Source: Moniliophthora roreri
Taxonomy: Eukaryota; Basidiomycota; Agaricomycetes; Agaricales; Marasmiaceae
DNA: 64,000 nucleotides
Direction of reading: 5' to 3'
Assembly: GCA_001466705.2 (NCBI GenBank)
Contig: LATX02000198.1
Location: 248,001-312,000, forward strand
Under the pieces are notes generated by a model. The model worked only from the letters and a program-made list of their open reading frames with translations, was not told where the DNA came from and did not search any database. Shown here one piece after another: positions 33,916-46,505 of the stretch. Made by a program: the position numbers and the translations under genes. How positions within the stretch are numbered: the first letter of the stretch is position 1; each line of letters starts with the position of its first letter.

Positions 33916-36900
33916 ATGGAGGATGACACCGAGGTTCTTGACTGGGAAGAGGACGATGAGCCTGTAGCTCAGTCTCATACCGCAGTCGACGATGCAGACG
34001 GAGTCTCCTTAGGTTCAGACTCTGGCGACGAACGCGAACCTCAAGCTCCTCCAAGCTCCGCAAATGCAGCAGTATCGCCTCGTAGATCACCAGGAGCTCC
34101 GGAAGTCTACACTAAATCCAGTGTTTCAGCACCGCAGTCAAACACAATACCGCCACCATCCGACCACAGCGAACGCGAAAACCCAAAAACTTTCTCTCAA
34201 TCTTCTGCTTCGCAAAGAGATGGAGAAAGTAAAGGTCGTCGTTCAAGTACTTCTCCACCTCCAAAGGGCAGGAAGAAATCGCGAAAAGCGCCGCCCTCTA
34301 CTGTCTCCGCCGGTTCCTCCTTGCCCAAAGTTCCAGGTCTGCCTCCCAAGCCGCAGACTTCAGCAGTTCCCTTTGCGTCCCCTTCATACCCATCCGCTAC
34401 GATGATAGAAGCCACAGCAATGTCTCGGTCGAAAGGTAAAAACGGCCCTTCTGCTTCTACATCATCCAGTGGACATAGTCGAAAATCCAATGGTGATGAT
34501 GTCGCTACCACAGGCTCAAATATGAAACCGGCACCTTCAACGCCGAATTCAGCAGGAGATATACTGTTGCCCCCAAACTGGGAAGTCCGGCATTCGAGAT
34601 CCAATAACTCTGTCTATTACTATAATACCGTGACTTACGAGTCGACATGGACGAGACCGGTGAGTATAACCTTCGCCGTCCTTGCTGCAGATGCTAAAAT
34701 TGACATTCTACAGCGACTGGAACGCGCAGATTCAGGAAAAGGCAACTCTGGCTTGAGCTTCGACGACAGGCACTACCGTCCTGGTACCGCTGATGACACT
34801 GGAAGCAGCTCTGGCCCTACAGCTCGTGAAATGGATGCACCGCCTGCTCGAAGCAGTCGAAGTGGAAAGCGTACAGATAACTCTACAGATACATGGTATG
34901 GTCCCTCAGGGTTATACGAAGAAGGCGGACGCGAGTATGGTAGCCGTTCGCAACCCCACAGAGGTCGTCGATCTCCCTCTCCTGCGTCTCCACGACGTCA
35001 TGCACGAGATATGGACGTTGACGATAGGAATACACTTTATCGTCAACCTGACCGTGGACCTCGACGTGCTAACAGCTCGAGAGATGATGACAGGTCTTAC
35101 ACTCGTGACAACGAACCAATACCTGACCCGGACCGTCATTGGGTTGCGGCATCACACTCAGATTCTCCTCCGATACCTGCTCGCTCTAAATCAGGTTACG
35201 ACCAAGGGTCACAGGGCAAATCTCGAAGACGACAACTTCCACCACCACAAGAGCCACCATCAGCACAGGACTATCCACATCGTGGTGCAGATATCGCCAG
35301 ACATGGCGATCCTTCATACGAACGTCCCCGTGAAGAGGAAAGGAGAAGCCGTCAAGGGCCTCCTCAATCCAGCGCCAAAGACAAAGGCACTAAATCCGGA
35401 ATACTTGACGAGGAGAGAGTCCCATTCTCTCCCGAGATGCAGCCTGGTTCCCACCAAAACCTCTCTTCCAGTAACAGTACGTTAATCCGCCTCATACGCT
35501 GCCACTCCCTTTCCTACGCTCTCGCATGCGCATGTGTTTTCGCGCTTCGCTGCTCGTGGCATAGCAATTTGCGCATTTCGTAACCAATTAAGCAGTGCCT
35601 CAGAGCCTCCTGTGTTTAGTTGGACTGAAGAGCGCTCGTGCTTAGCCCAGATGCAGCTGGCCTCTCCGCCCTCTCCCTCGTTTCTTCTCGACTGCCGCTC
35701 TTGGACGAACGCTCATCATGGCTTATTCCTCTTCCTCCCCCCTTTTCCGCTACCTTTCATAAATCATGTCGCTTGCGCATCATGTCCCTTTATCTTTGTC
35801 CCCGTCCTAAACATCCCATGTCGCCATCTTTCTTTTTCTTGCCATCTTTTTATCTATGCAGGACGCAGATCCAGGTCGCGGTCTCCACCACCGTACATGG
35901 CCCCACTACCGGTCCCAGCTGCTCCAGATTCAGCGACGTTAAAGGCATCCACTGGTAGCAAAAGAAGCAAGCCTTCTCGATTTGCACCTGCTCCTATGCA
36001 AGAGGATGAAGATCCGCTGGTACCCGACGAGTTCAAGAACGAGGTTGCTCGGAAAGTCGAGCGTGAACGTGAAAGAAGCAGAGAGTCGACAAGGGATAGA
36101 GATGATCATCGCCGTCCGCAGACTGATCGTCATGATTCGCAGGTCTCACCAGTTTCTCAACGAGAAGAGTCCAGACGTGAAAGGTCACCGCCCCCGCCAC
36201 TTGGAGGGCCTCTTATCACACTGAATACTCAGGCAACTCGTACGTCGTTCAAGTTGCTTGGGTTGGTAGTACAAGGTATCTGACGAATCGTGCTACACCA
36301 GGGATTAAGAGACAACCGTTACCACCACAATCTGCACGGTTTGCTGAAGCCAAGCTTCTCGGTGCGAGACACGTAGACCCGTCTTTACTTCCACCTCCTG
36401 GGAAGCTAGTACCTCCTAGGGATCCTCCACCCCATGTTGATCGAGGCAGACCGAATTCAAGGATGGACATTGATACCATCACACCAGCTGCACCTCGTGG
36501 GTTTGACCAAAAGATAGAGCCACCTATCGGGCCCTCAGCCAGTAGAGGTCGTCGTCAAAGTCGCAGTTTAGATCGCGGTGGAGGTATGCGCAGCTCTAGG
36601 CGATTGTCTGTTTCGAGGTCGAGATCACGCTCCCGGTCAAGGGAGAGGCTAAGGTCAAGGGAGAGATCAAAAGAGCGGCAAAGGTCAAGAGATAGGGGAA
36701 AGCCGAGAGACAGAGATGCTTCAAGGAGGGATAGGTCGAGGGAAGTGCCAGAGCGAAGACCGGAAGGTGACCACGGTGCCATACCCAAAGGTCCCCGCGC
36801 TATGACTGCGAATGAATCCGAGGTCCACAATGGATTACCGCCTCCACCGCACTCGCCATCTGCCCCTCGAGGTCGTTCCGGACGAGCTGAGAAGCCTCGG

Positions 36901-38270
36901 GTAAGTAGCAAATTCTTTTGATCAGTCATCATTGATAATAATAACTATTCTTTTCGTCATTAGCGTGCCCGACGTGGACGCGATGCAGCTACTGGGACCA
37001 ACAATATTCCCGTGGGAATGCGACCAACGTTTGGTCAACGTGATGAGATTAGGAGTCCGGTTCCACCTCCACCGCCAGGGATAAGTGCTGCAAATTTGGT
37101 GCCATTAAGGAATGCTAGAACTCGTAGTGGGTATGGACCTGGCAATGGAACGGCTGGCGGTGATTATGACGTATGTCCTAGTGGATAGTTCATGTCGGGG
37201 AATGTACTCAATCATTTCTAGGACTCCATGCCACCTAGACCGCAATCGCCTCGCAGGAGAGAGCCAATAATGGTAAGTAGCGTATTCGCGAAGTTAGCGG
37301 ATTCCTAATCAATCAATTCCTTCAGAACCCAGAGAGGGAAGCGAAGATGAACGACATTGATAGGAATGATTATTCAAATAAAGCGCGGAGGCTTAGTCCT
37401 GTTGAGGTATGGTACCGTTCTGTGTGGTCTCTTCACATTAGGTCTTACATGAGGTTCAAGACTCGTCGTCCTCGCTCACGTTCACCCAGTGATGGTACGA
37501 CGCGTCGACGGGGTCGCCAGGAGTCCTCGCCTGGATATCGGGATGGTCGCGATCGTGATAGTTATCGAGAGCCCACCCCACCACCATTATCCCGAGAAAC
37601 ATCATTTGAGCGCTTAGAACAACGTTCCGTTCGAAATGGTGATTCGAATGAAGACTTGCGTAAACCAGCACCTCCGGAGAGCGGGTTCGACACTCAACAG
37701 CCGAATGGAAATGGATACAAGATGCAACATCCTCTCCCGATGAATCCAAAATTGTTGCGCCTTGGGCCTACCTCATCTGTCTCGCCACAGCATAATCGAA
37801 GTCAACGTCGAGAGAGGTCTAGGTCGCCGCCACTGCCACTAAAGCGAGACTCGTCACCACCGGCTCCAGCTCCTGCGCCTTCGAAGCCTCCTGTGAAGAT
37901 CAGAAGGCCTCCACCACTATCGAAGGAACTATCGACATCGACTTCTTTGCTGCCAGAAATACCAATGTTAGTTGATTCAGAACCTCCTCAGCGTCCAATG
38001 AACGCACGTCGTGGTGGATCGTTACTCGACCGTTTATCCCTCGATATTTTGAGTCCTACCAGTGGTGGCGGTGACGAGCTACCCTCGTTACGTGACCGAG
38101 TTCAAGTCCCCTCAAAGAGAGATCGAGATGATGTTGGTGATCATGTCGACGACCGCGGCGGCAGCGGCCATGATTGGGAGGGTCGCGATGATGCAGTCCC
38201 TGGTGGTCCTCTAGGTGGCAAAAGACGCAGACGAAATCAGAAAAAACCGCGTAGGATGGGACGCGGCTAA
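33916..38270 (+). CDS. WW-domain, RS-rich protein (putative pre-mRNA processing factor)
   Basis: The acidic start (MEDDTEVLDWEEDDE) leads to a Ser/Pro-rich region and one WW domain at about residues 218-250 (LLPPNWEVRHSRSNNSVYYY then STWTRP, both Trp and the Tyr run present). After it the chain is largely disordered and rich in RS/RD/RE dipeptides (SRSRSRSRERLRSRERSKER), ending in a basic tail. In-phase introns include 'gtgagt...ctacag' right after TWTRP and a long one at 35477-35861 (385 nt). WW plus RS regions point to a nuclear factor linking polymerase II or splicing partners, but that is inference. The junction near 36177-36240 is uncertain: the exon frame shifts there, and only a GTGAAA-ACTCAG intron (36177-36232) closes in phase. 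Its usual orthologue name was not recognised. Confidence 0.7.
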
Positions 38271-38617
38271 GTTATGATAGTGATTTGGGGTTTCTTTATA
38301 TCAGTATCAGTTCCTTCGAAGTTTTGTAGCAGTAGCTCTAGTTACTTATTCATTTGTTCACAAAACGACTGAAGATTCCATCAAGCCAAGCAGATACGTG
38401 ACGTCTTTGAGGTTTGGTTGCACACCGACAGGGGCGGTTTGGGAGGGAGTCAGGTGAGTAGTAGAGAATGACCTATTAGTATTACCGGGTTATAGCTAGA
38501 ACCGTCCGTTAACATGTCTGTCCGTTTCCGTCGGTCACTCCCTTGGGGAAGACCATGACAGAGACACTATAATTACGCCCCTGGGCAACCCAAGTCCTTG
38601 GGTTATCAGTAACTACC

Positions 38618-40608
38618 ATGTCCTCGATACTCAACTTGGATTGGTCGCCTTCGACCGTGGTTTATACTACACTCGCTGGTGTATTTCTCTATCACTTCAT
38701 ACCTTGGCTTATTGACCCGTATGGGTGCAGACAATATCCTGGCCCATTCCTAGCTCAATTCACAGATGCTTGGTTGATCTGGGTAGCGATTGGTGGTCAT
38801 AGATCCGAGAAGGTGCATGCTCTTCACCAGAAGTACGGTGCGTATACACCTGGTTGAAATTCGCTCTACATACTAAATCTCGAGTTGCACAGGCCCTATT
38901 GTCCGTATTGCTCCTAACCATCTCTCGATTGCCACCTCAGCTGCGCTGCAAACTGTCTACGCTCACGGAAACGCGGCTCTCAAATCACCATTTTATGATG
39001 CATTTGTCGCCATGACACGGGGGCTGTTCAACACTCGAGACCGCGCTGAACACGCTAGAAAGCGTAAAATCGTCTCGCATGTGTTTTCCCAGAAGAGCGT
39101 GGTTGAATTCGAGCCGCATGTAAGACTGTACGTTGGGCAACTGTTGGATCAATGGGAAAGGTTGTGTAGCAAGGCGGTAAAGGGAGAGTCTGGAACTGAA
39201 GGTGAAGGCGGATGGATTGGGAAGAATGGGAGGCTTTGGCTGGATTGTTTGCCCTGTGAGTCCTACCGTTTACCCGTTTCTATTAGACTTAAGAATCTTT
39301 TGCTCAACAATACAACTCTATAGGGTGTAACTACCTCGCCTTTGACATCATTGGAGACTTGGCATTTGGAGCTCCCTTTGGAATGCTCGTTGCATGCAAA
39401 GACTCTGCCCCCGTTCCGGTTGATCAAGAAGCTTGCATGAATTCGTACGGCAAAGAAAGCGAGGTCACATATAAAGAGATACCTGCAGTCAAGGTTATCA
39501 ATGGCCGAGGCGAGTTTAGTGCTTCCCTGGGCGTTATTCCACCCTACCTACGTCGATTGGCAAAGAAGATGCCATGGTTCAGGCAAGGAAGCGAGGATGT
39601 CAAGACTCTTTCTGGAATTGCCATTATGGCTGTTGCGAAGAGGTTGAAGGAGGGCAGCGATAGGAGCGATTTGCTGAAAAAGCTGCAGAGTGCAAAGGAT
39701 GAGTGTGTGAGTATTTGATTCTTTTCTTGGCAGTCGACTTGATCAAGGACTGACGACTTATTCGTGGTATAGGGCAATCCAATGGGAAGAGCCGAGCTGA
39801 CCGCCGAGGCTCTCACATTACTCATTGCTGGATCCGATACCACGTCCAAGTAAGTATTCACACACGCGCGTATTCGATGTACCGGAGGTCTGATGTGTTC
39901 TCTATTTCAACAGCACCACTTGCGCCATCATCTATTATCTCGCCACCAACCCGTCAACACAAAAGAAGCTCCAGCAAGAGCTCGATGAGAACCTCCCGGC
40001 AGAACATACCGCTACCTTGGAATCTGTAAAGAACCTTCCATATCTCCAAGCTGTCATCCAAGAATCTCTTCGCCTTCACTCGACATCCGGGATCGGTCTT
40101 CCTCGCATTGTCCCCGAAGGTGGCATGACTGTACCTCTCCGTCTGGGATCCGACGAACCCAACCTCCAGCTCAAGGAAGGCAGTATCGTCTCCGTTCCGA
40201 GTTTCACTATTCATCGCGACAAGGAGATCTGGGGTGATGATTTCGAGGCGTTCAGGCCCGAACGGTGGATCGAGGCCGAAGATGAGTGGAAGGATATCCA
40301 AGCTAAAGGTGGAGACGACAAGTCCTCGAAGCACAGGTTGTTCCAGCAGACCTTCAACCCCTTCTCAGTTGGCCCAAGAGCGTGTGTCGGCAAGAACTTG
40401 GCGAATCTGGAATTACAGATTATCGTGGCGAGCATTCTGAGGAAGTTTGAGTTTGTCATGGAGGACGAAGGAGCAGTAAGTCATTGTTAACCTTCTTTTG
40501 AGATGGACTTGCTGATTGACTTGACATCAGGTTTTGAAAACAAGTGAGGGGTTCCTTAGGAAGCCATTGCGTTGCAATGTCGGAATTAAGAAGCGGGATG
40601 TTCTCTGA
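38618..40608 (+). CDS. cytochrome P450, CYP53-like (benzoate 4-hydroxylase type)
   Basis: Six exons (38618-38837, 38893-39255, 39324-39706, 39773-39849, 39914-40475, 40531-40608) all join in phase and give 560 residues. An N-terminal membrane anchor (TVVYTTLAGVFLYHFIPWLI) is followed by the P-G-P hinge (QYPGPF). The I-helix is TLLIAGSDTTSN, the K-helix is ESLRL, the PERF-like motif is FRPERW, and the haem loop is FNPFSVGPRACVGK with the axial Cys. LFNTRDRAEHARKRKIVSHV and GNPMGRAELTAEAL are strongly like CYP53, which para-hydroxylates benzoate in the ER with a P450 reductase and feeds aromatic breakdown and detoxification. Substrate assignment is by family likeness only. Confidence 0.88.
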
Positions 40609-41272
40609 ACAGACACTACATATATATATATTTCGTGCTCGTTTAGTCGGATGTTTATAGTTTTTCCTTTTGGTTTGTAAATGTACTCTACTCGTAATAA
40701 ACGCGATCTCTTGATTACATTCGCGCGCCATGCGTTGGGCATACATCCAGTCGTAAAAATTGCGGGAGGCTTCTGAGAAGCGCCCAGAAGAAGAGCATCT
40801 ACTATCACGTGAATGGTCTGTGCAGAGATTCCAGGGTATAAAATCCAGGACCTGACATTTGAGCAACTCATACTTACCTTGATGGCACAGGCTCCTTCAT
40901 GTACTGTGGTCTGTGGGCCGTGGAAATCCTTCATAGCACGGCGACCTTGTCCATACAGAGGGTGTCTGCAGTTTGTATGGGCTTCGGCTCATGCACCGTC
41001 TCAATATTTTCCTGTCCCACATCGGCCACTCTGGCTGGGTGGGCCCCTTTTTTTATGCCATTTCTCGGTGCTAACCCTAACCCTAAATTGGACTAGTATA
41101 GTAATTGTAATTGCCAGCCCCAGCGAAACACCGTGTACCAGTAGACATCCCTTTCAATATACAAGCTCTAGTTGAAGCCCTGAATTGGGACCTTCAGCAC
41201 CATCACAAAACTCTCATTTGCACAGCTGATAAGTTTCCTCTGCTATGATATTGGTGACCGCCATCGAACATC
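40609..41272. other. intergenic
   Basis: The P450 3' flank contains a TATATATATA run (40620) and AATAAA at about 40697. No gene seen to 41272 apart from the short telomere-like run listed separately. Confidence 0.4.
41071..41087. repeat. short interstitial telomere-like repeat
   Basis: CTAACCCTAACCCTAAA contains just over two units of CCCTAA. It sits inside ordinary gene-bearing sequence with genes on both sides, so it is not a chromosome end. It may be chance or a scar of double-strand break repair. Confidence 0.4.
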
Positions 41273-42595
41273 TCAGCCGTCATTCTCCAACTCCAGAGAC
41301 AACAGTCCCCTCTGTTTCTTGAAGAAAGTCGCGGAGATCAACTTTGAATGTTCTGAAAGGATGTCGGCGAGCCTTGGACAGTCGGAAAAGTGTTCCCGCC
41401 ATTGACGGACTGACGGAAATGAGGTGAACATTTTCGAGCTTTTCACGACCTGGAAAAGGGGGTCTCGGTGGAGAAGTGAGGGCCTGTATAAACTGCTCGG
41501 TGATGGTATTGCAAACTGACGCGTCGCAGGTTGAAGGAACACGCGACGATACCGGTCGTCAAGGTCACGGTCACCAAGTCTGTATTCAGCTAACTTCAAG
41601 TTAGTTAACGAAGGCGTCAATGACAGACAGCCAGCCAATAATAACTTGGTCCCGCAACGGCATATACAAGGACAAGTATCGCAACTCACACTGTGATCGC
41701 TGGAGGAAGGGTATAAACGGTGGTGGCTCGTTTATCAAAGGTAGCTTCAAGCCATGCGAGGCATGTAAGCGATGATGCATTAATAGCGTCGAAGACTGGA
41801 AGATCAACTTCATCACACCGAGCAGATCTTCACCTTCTGCAGAATCGGCACTACCTCAAATCATGTTTCTGCGGAACTTGAGGTTGAGCTCTTGGAAAAT
41901 TCATCTCAGGCATCGTGGTTCTTGGAGGGCATTACGAGAGATCGCAAGGTGGGCGTGCACTTTACAAGTATATTTAAGGCAAGGGAATAGGATACCCAAT
42001 TCGATAAGCATGTTCCAACGAACCGGATATTCCAGAGGGCTAACAAAGTCCCCGGTAAGGTAGAGATGTCTTGAGGTTCGGCGCCCGAAGTAGGTTTCGC
42101 ATCGAAATGGCGTCTTTCTCTAAAGATAAATGGTTCCAAGATCGTGTCATAACGCACAAGATGGAAAGTCTCGAAAGTCTCGAGAATAGGTATAGCGTCC
42201 TCTTATAACGTCCTTACAACTTACAGCGAGAAAAGTCCTCCATCAGCATCCTCATGAACAGGCTATATATGTCCGGGTAAACTGAGAGCGACATTGCGCC
42301 ATGCACGAATATATGGTGGTAAGCAGCAGTGGAGCTTCTGCCACGCTACAGACTACAAAGGATCCGGCGGAACGACACTGCAAAGAAATTGCTTCGAGCA
42401 CTTTGTCGGATTGGAAACAGTAGAGCACGATGACGGTCAATGAAATTCTTCAGCTCATCACGTCGTTCCTGCAAACTCTATTTCTCGCAGCTCGAATTCT
42501 GGGTCGCGTAAAACATGCTTGATTTCATCGAGCTCCGCTGGAGCTGATGCATAGTTGGTATCGGGAAGGGACGTAAATTGTGAAGTGAGAACCAT
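41273..42595 (-). pseudogene. F-box/LRR protein pseudogene
   Basis: A start at 42595 (MVLTSQFTSLPDTNYASAPA) leads into DEIKHVLRDPEFELREIE. A frame change is then needed for LQERRDELKNFIDRHRALL, the heptad region that precedes the F-box in many agaricomycete F-box proteins. Further frame changes give VVCSVAEAPLLLTTI at the F-box position. Downstream pieces (RYDTILEPFIFRERRHFDAK; SPSLTNLKLAEYRLGDRDLD; ISATFFKKQRGLLSLELEND) are LRR-like. At least two frameshifts in the first 300 bp make it non-functional. Introns could hide only some of these. Confidence 0.65.
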
Positions 42596-43088
42596 GAGGA
42601 TGTACGTAGAACACGACGTTTAGTTTTCGGGATGAAGGGTCAGTTGTGATGGTTAAGGGCAAGCTGCGCGCGGACCATACACTGCCACTAAGTATGTGTT
42701 CAATCCTTCATATGCATTCAGTCCAAGGATCTGAAAGGCTTTGGTTCAAGTAGAACAGGTTCTAACTTGGAATGAGACAGCAATGACTGACCGTTCAACA
42801 TAGTCCGAAATCCTTTAATTGAATCTAATTAAAGAAGTCGCTATACAGGGTATATCTATTTCAGGGTGATCTTGTCTAGTTATACAAACAGATACAATGC
42901 AAAGAACTGAACGAATGTGCAACAGTGACATGACAGCATGCGCAAGATGTATGCAATGAAGATGAGATGAGAAAGAATGAGATATGGATAAGGCAATGTA
43001 TACTTCCGTCCGCGAAAGAGTGTGGGGTAAAGAATGTTATTTACGTTTCTTCGTTTCACTGGCAACCGGTACCAGATAATGCAAGATA
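42596..43088. other. intergenic
   Basis: No coding feature is supported. The F-box pseudogene (42595) starts here pointing left and the large minus-strand gene ends at 43089. Confidence 0.4.
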
Positions 43089-46000
43089 TCAGTCACTATC
43101 GCCATCGGCAACCGAGAACCTGAGTTCATCAGATTCCAGTCGGTCTGTGTCGTTTCCACTCAAGTGCAGGGTTCCTCCAGCTTGAGCACTCTTCTGCAAT
43201 AATGCATCCCACTTGTCAGCCTTTTGTTTCTCTGTCAGATGCTCGGTGTAAGAGCGTTTAGGCATCTCGCGGAATATCATCGTGGCCCGATGGGAAGGTG
43301 TAGTTCCTGCGGAAACGGATCGATTTGGTAGCGCTGATGTTGACTTGCGACTAGGGATTACCAGGTCATCAAGCATAGGCCGTGTGACCGTCGGAACTGC
43401 TGATTGGGACGGGCTAGTGGAGTGAGAAGTATATGAACGAGATGTTTCTGGCACGGGTGCAGTGGATGGGCTCTTAGCCAAGCTGGGCCTTCTGGGGCTT
43501 CGCGTAGGTAAAGGGGGTGCTGGTGCAGCAAGAGGTCGAGAAGGAGAAGTGGTCATACTCGACGACCTTCCCCTGGGCTGATCGTCGCCATTTGGAGAGC
43601 TCCTCTTCGTCCACGTATTGATAGCACCACTAGTGGAAAACTGAGGAATACTCGGTGAACCTGGGCGCAGGTCTTCACTCATACTATGGGAGCGTATATC
43701 CTTCTCTCTCCGTTGCGAGGGCGGAACAGGAAGTGAGAATCCCGGTTTTTCTTCGGCGGGGGTACTAACGATCTGAAAATCTTCATTTCTCAGCTGACGT
43801 GAGGTATCATTGGAGCGTGCGTATGACGACGGTGAATCCATGGAAGACGATGTCTTTACCGTAGAAAACGACGGTCTGGACTTCCGCTCTTGCACTTGCG
43901 CATCCCGTTCCTTTTCGAAATTTAATTGCAACTTTGAAAGTTCGCTGGGCGGGATGATATGCTGTTGGAGCGGCGGAGTTTTGGTCTGATTGACCTTCAC
44001 ATTGGAAGATGACGCAGACGGCGGGAGAGGAGGAATTTCCTCGCCGTACGAACTTGTAGAACTTCTCGCACTGCGGGGAGGATTGAAATATTTTGATGTC
44101 TCTGATGAAGAGAACGGAGACGATGAGCGTGTGGTGGTACTTGGTCTGACCGAAGCACTACCCGCGACACTAGACGTCGAGGAGTTGGCAGCCGTCGTAA
44201 TCCCTGATGTCCCTGTCCCTCTCTGACTGCTGGAAGCTGTCCCCGGTCTAGTAAGATTGGTTAGGGATCTTCGAGTACGAAGTGACTTGGAAGAATGCGA
44301 TGTCTCGACACTACCAATGCTGGCGGTAATGCCGACATCGGCGGGCAGTTTCTTCGTTGTAGAGACACCCTTGGGTAATGCAGGAACTGGTGGAGGTTGA
44401 GGACTGTTGGCAGAAGACGGGGAACCATTCCTGGATGGGTCATGGTATTTATCTCGAAGTCCTCCCGTCGAGATGCGCTTCATCAAATTCCAGATCTTGT
44501 TCTTGCCTCCAGTTGTACTTGCGCTCATCGGGCTCGGGCTGCTATTAGAGCCAGGACCCGAGCTAGATTGGGAGGCTGCAAATTCTTTTCGTTAGCGAAA
44601 TACTTCTATTGAATCGTAAATTACAATACCTGATTGCGGACCTGGGAAATCGGTCTCAATGGTTTGAGCGCCGCCCTTCACTGACTGTACAGGATTAACT
44701 TTTGGGCTTTTCGTCGTGTGAGGTCGATCAATTGATAGACGTAAGCCAGAATACGGAGATTCAGCTTCAGGTGGGGGAGATAGTACCAAATTTCTTTTTC
44801 GCCTCTCCTGTAAACTTGGTCTACCACGGACTTCCACGTCATAACTCTCAGTAGTGATAGTCCCCATAGATGTGACTTCCTCTTTCCGGCCGAATTTGGT
44901 GCTCATCTTGCGGCTCAACGTCCTGCCAAATCCATCTTTCGACGTCTTTGAGTTTCCAACTGTAACGGTTGCCCGACGTTCCCACTTATCGGATCCTGCC
45001 TTGCCTCCATCCTTAGCGCCAGAGAGACTCAGGTCCGCTCCAAGGTCAGATAGGAAGTTCTGTCCCAAGTTCGGCGAAGTCCACGAAAATTGCAGATCTG
45101 AGCCGTCAGAGTCACCAGCTGTTGCTACCTTTCCGGTAGAAGACCCAAAGACGGTGTAATACGGCGTGGGTGGAGGCGACGTTTCCCGGTTGCCACTTAT
45201 GGTAGGTAAATCCTTTGTTCGCCGAGATGTTTCAGGGTCGCTCAAAACCTGGTCGGGTTCATGACTAGGCTTGCGAGAAGGTGCTTTTACTGGACGAGAT
45301 TCATGAGTGTCACCTCTTCTCATGCTCATGATCTCTTTGCCCCTCTGCAACTCCGCGTCTCGAAGAACCTTTTGGCGTCGCTTTTCGTCGCTCTGCCGTC
45401 GTTCCTCAGCAGCTCTCAGTTCAGCCTTCCTCTCAGCCTCCTCGAAGCTCTTCTCGATCGCTTGCTGCCTTTCGGCTTGCCGCTGGTAGGCCAACATGAT
45501 CTCCTCAGCAGGGGTAAGCGCCTGCGTATGACCCTGGACACTGTCGCCGTCGCCGCCCTGACGTAAAGCCGAGCGTAACGGACTATGTCCTGATCTCGAT
45601 GAGCTACGAGAGGATGCTCCTCGTGAAGGAGACGGTGAGTTCACTCGTGAACCAGAGCCAGGAGGTCGCAAAGTTGTCGCTTGAGAGTGTGAGAATGACA
45701 GGGGAGATAAAGTGGCGGCGTTCGTAGACAGTGGAATTGAAAGAAGAGGGGTGTAGGGTGTAGAGGACGATCCGATGGGGGAATTGAAAAACGGTGAGGC
45801 AGTCGGAGTAGATACTGGTGAAGTAGGGCGAGAGCCAGGGCGGTTGCTGGTACTGGAGGGCTTCCGGCGCAATACATTTCGAGGCTTCTTCTCCTTCTCT
45901 TTTCCCCTTCCCATGTCCTCTCCTTCGGAATCATCGGACTTGATTATTCTCACCAGGGACGGAGAACGGCCTAGAAGACCGAACCCTTTTGGAGAGACCA

Positions 46001-46505
46001 GTATTTCTGGTTGTGACATTTTTCGCTTGCCTGCAGGGAGGTGCTCGCCGCCGCTGACCGTACCAGTGTCCCAAGGAGCGACCCAACTCGAAGCGTGTTT
46101 TGTGGCCGCAGCGTCAGAGGTCCTCCGATATTTGGATCCTGGCTGACGAGAAGAGTACCCCTCTGAATCACTGGCGCTTGCTCCCCCACTAGTGTAGCCA
46201 GAAACTGTGGCCGGCTTCGAAAGAAGACGCTTCATGTCATCATACGGAAGTTTTTGCAAGGTAGACGATGTGTTAGATATTGAACGCTCCCTCCCTCGAG
46301 TATCTCGAGTGGAAGTGGGCGAATGTGAGCTAATGGGACCGATTGGGAGCGAGACTTGGTTATAAGATGGCTGCTTCCGGGGAACACGGTGTTGTGTTGA
46401 GGAAGATGAGCCTTGTTGTGAGCGATATCCATCTTCTGGTTTTGTTGCGGATAGCATTCGGTTGCCACCTGTTAAGCCAGATGGGAGGACGCGAGGACCT
46501 CGCAA
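43089..46505 (-). CDS. 1120-residue, largely disordered Ser/Pro-rich protein
   Basis: Two exons (46505-44630 and 44575-43089) separated by a 54-nt intron (GTATTG...TTTGCAG) join in phase to give 1120 residues. Most of the chain is Ser/Thr/Pro/Arg-rich and probably unstructured. Three features stand out. First, an N-terminal cluster LQKLPYDDMKRLLSKPATVS. Second, a charged helix/coiled coil at about residues 340-405 (AEEIMLAYQRQAERQQAIEK through the EERRQSDEKRRQK run). Third, a folded-looking C-terminal motif MPKRSYTEHLTEKQKADKWD followed by ALLQKS. A short basic block KNKIWNLMKRISTGGLRDKY begins the second exon. I do not recognise the family; such proteins are often cytoskeletal or polarity scaffolds, but nothing here proves that. 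Confidence 0.75.

Noticed and set aside
41071..41087. CCCTAA repeats as a chromosome end
   Set aside because: Only about two units with genes continuing on both sides; reported only as a short interstitial repeat.
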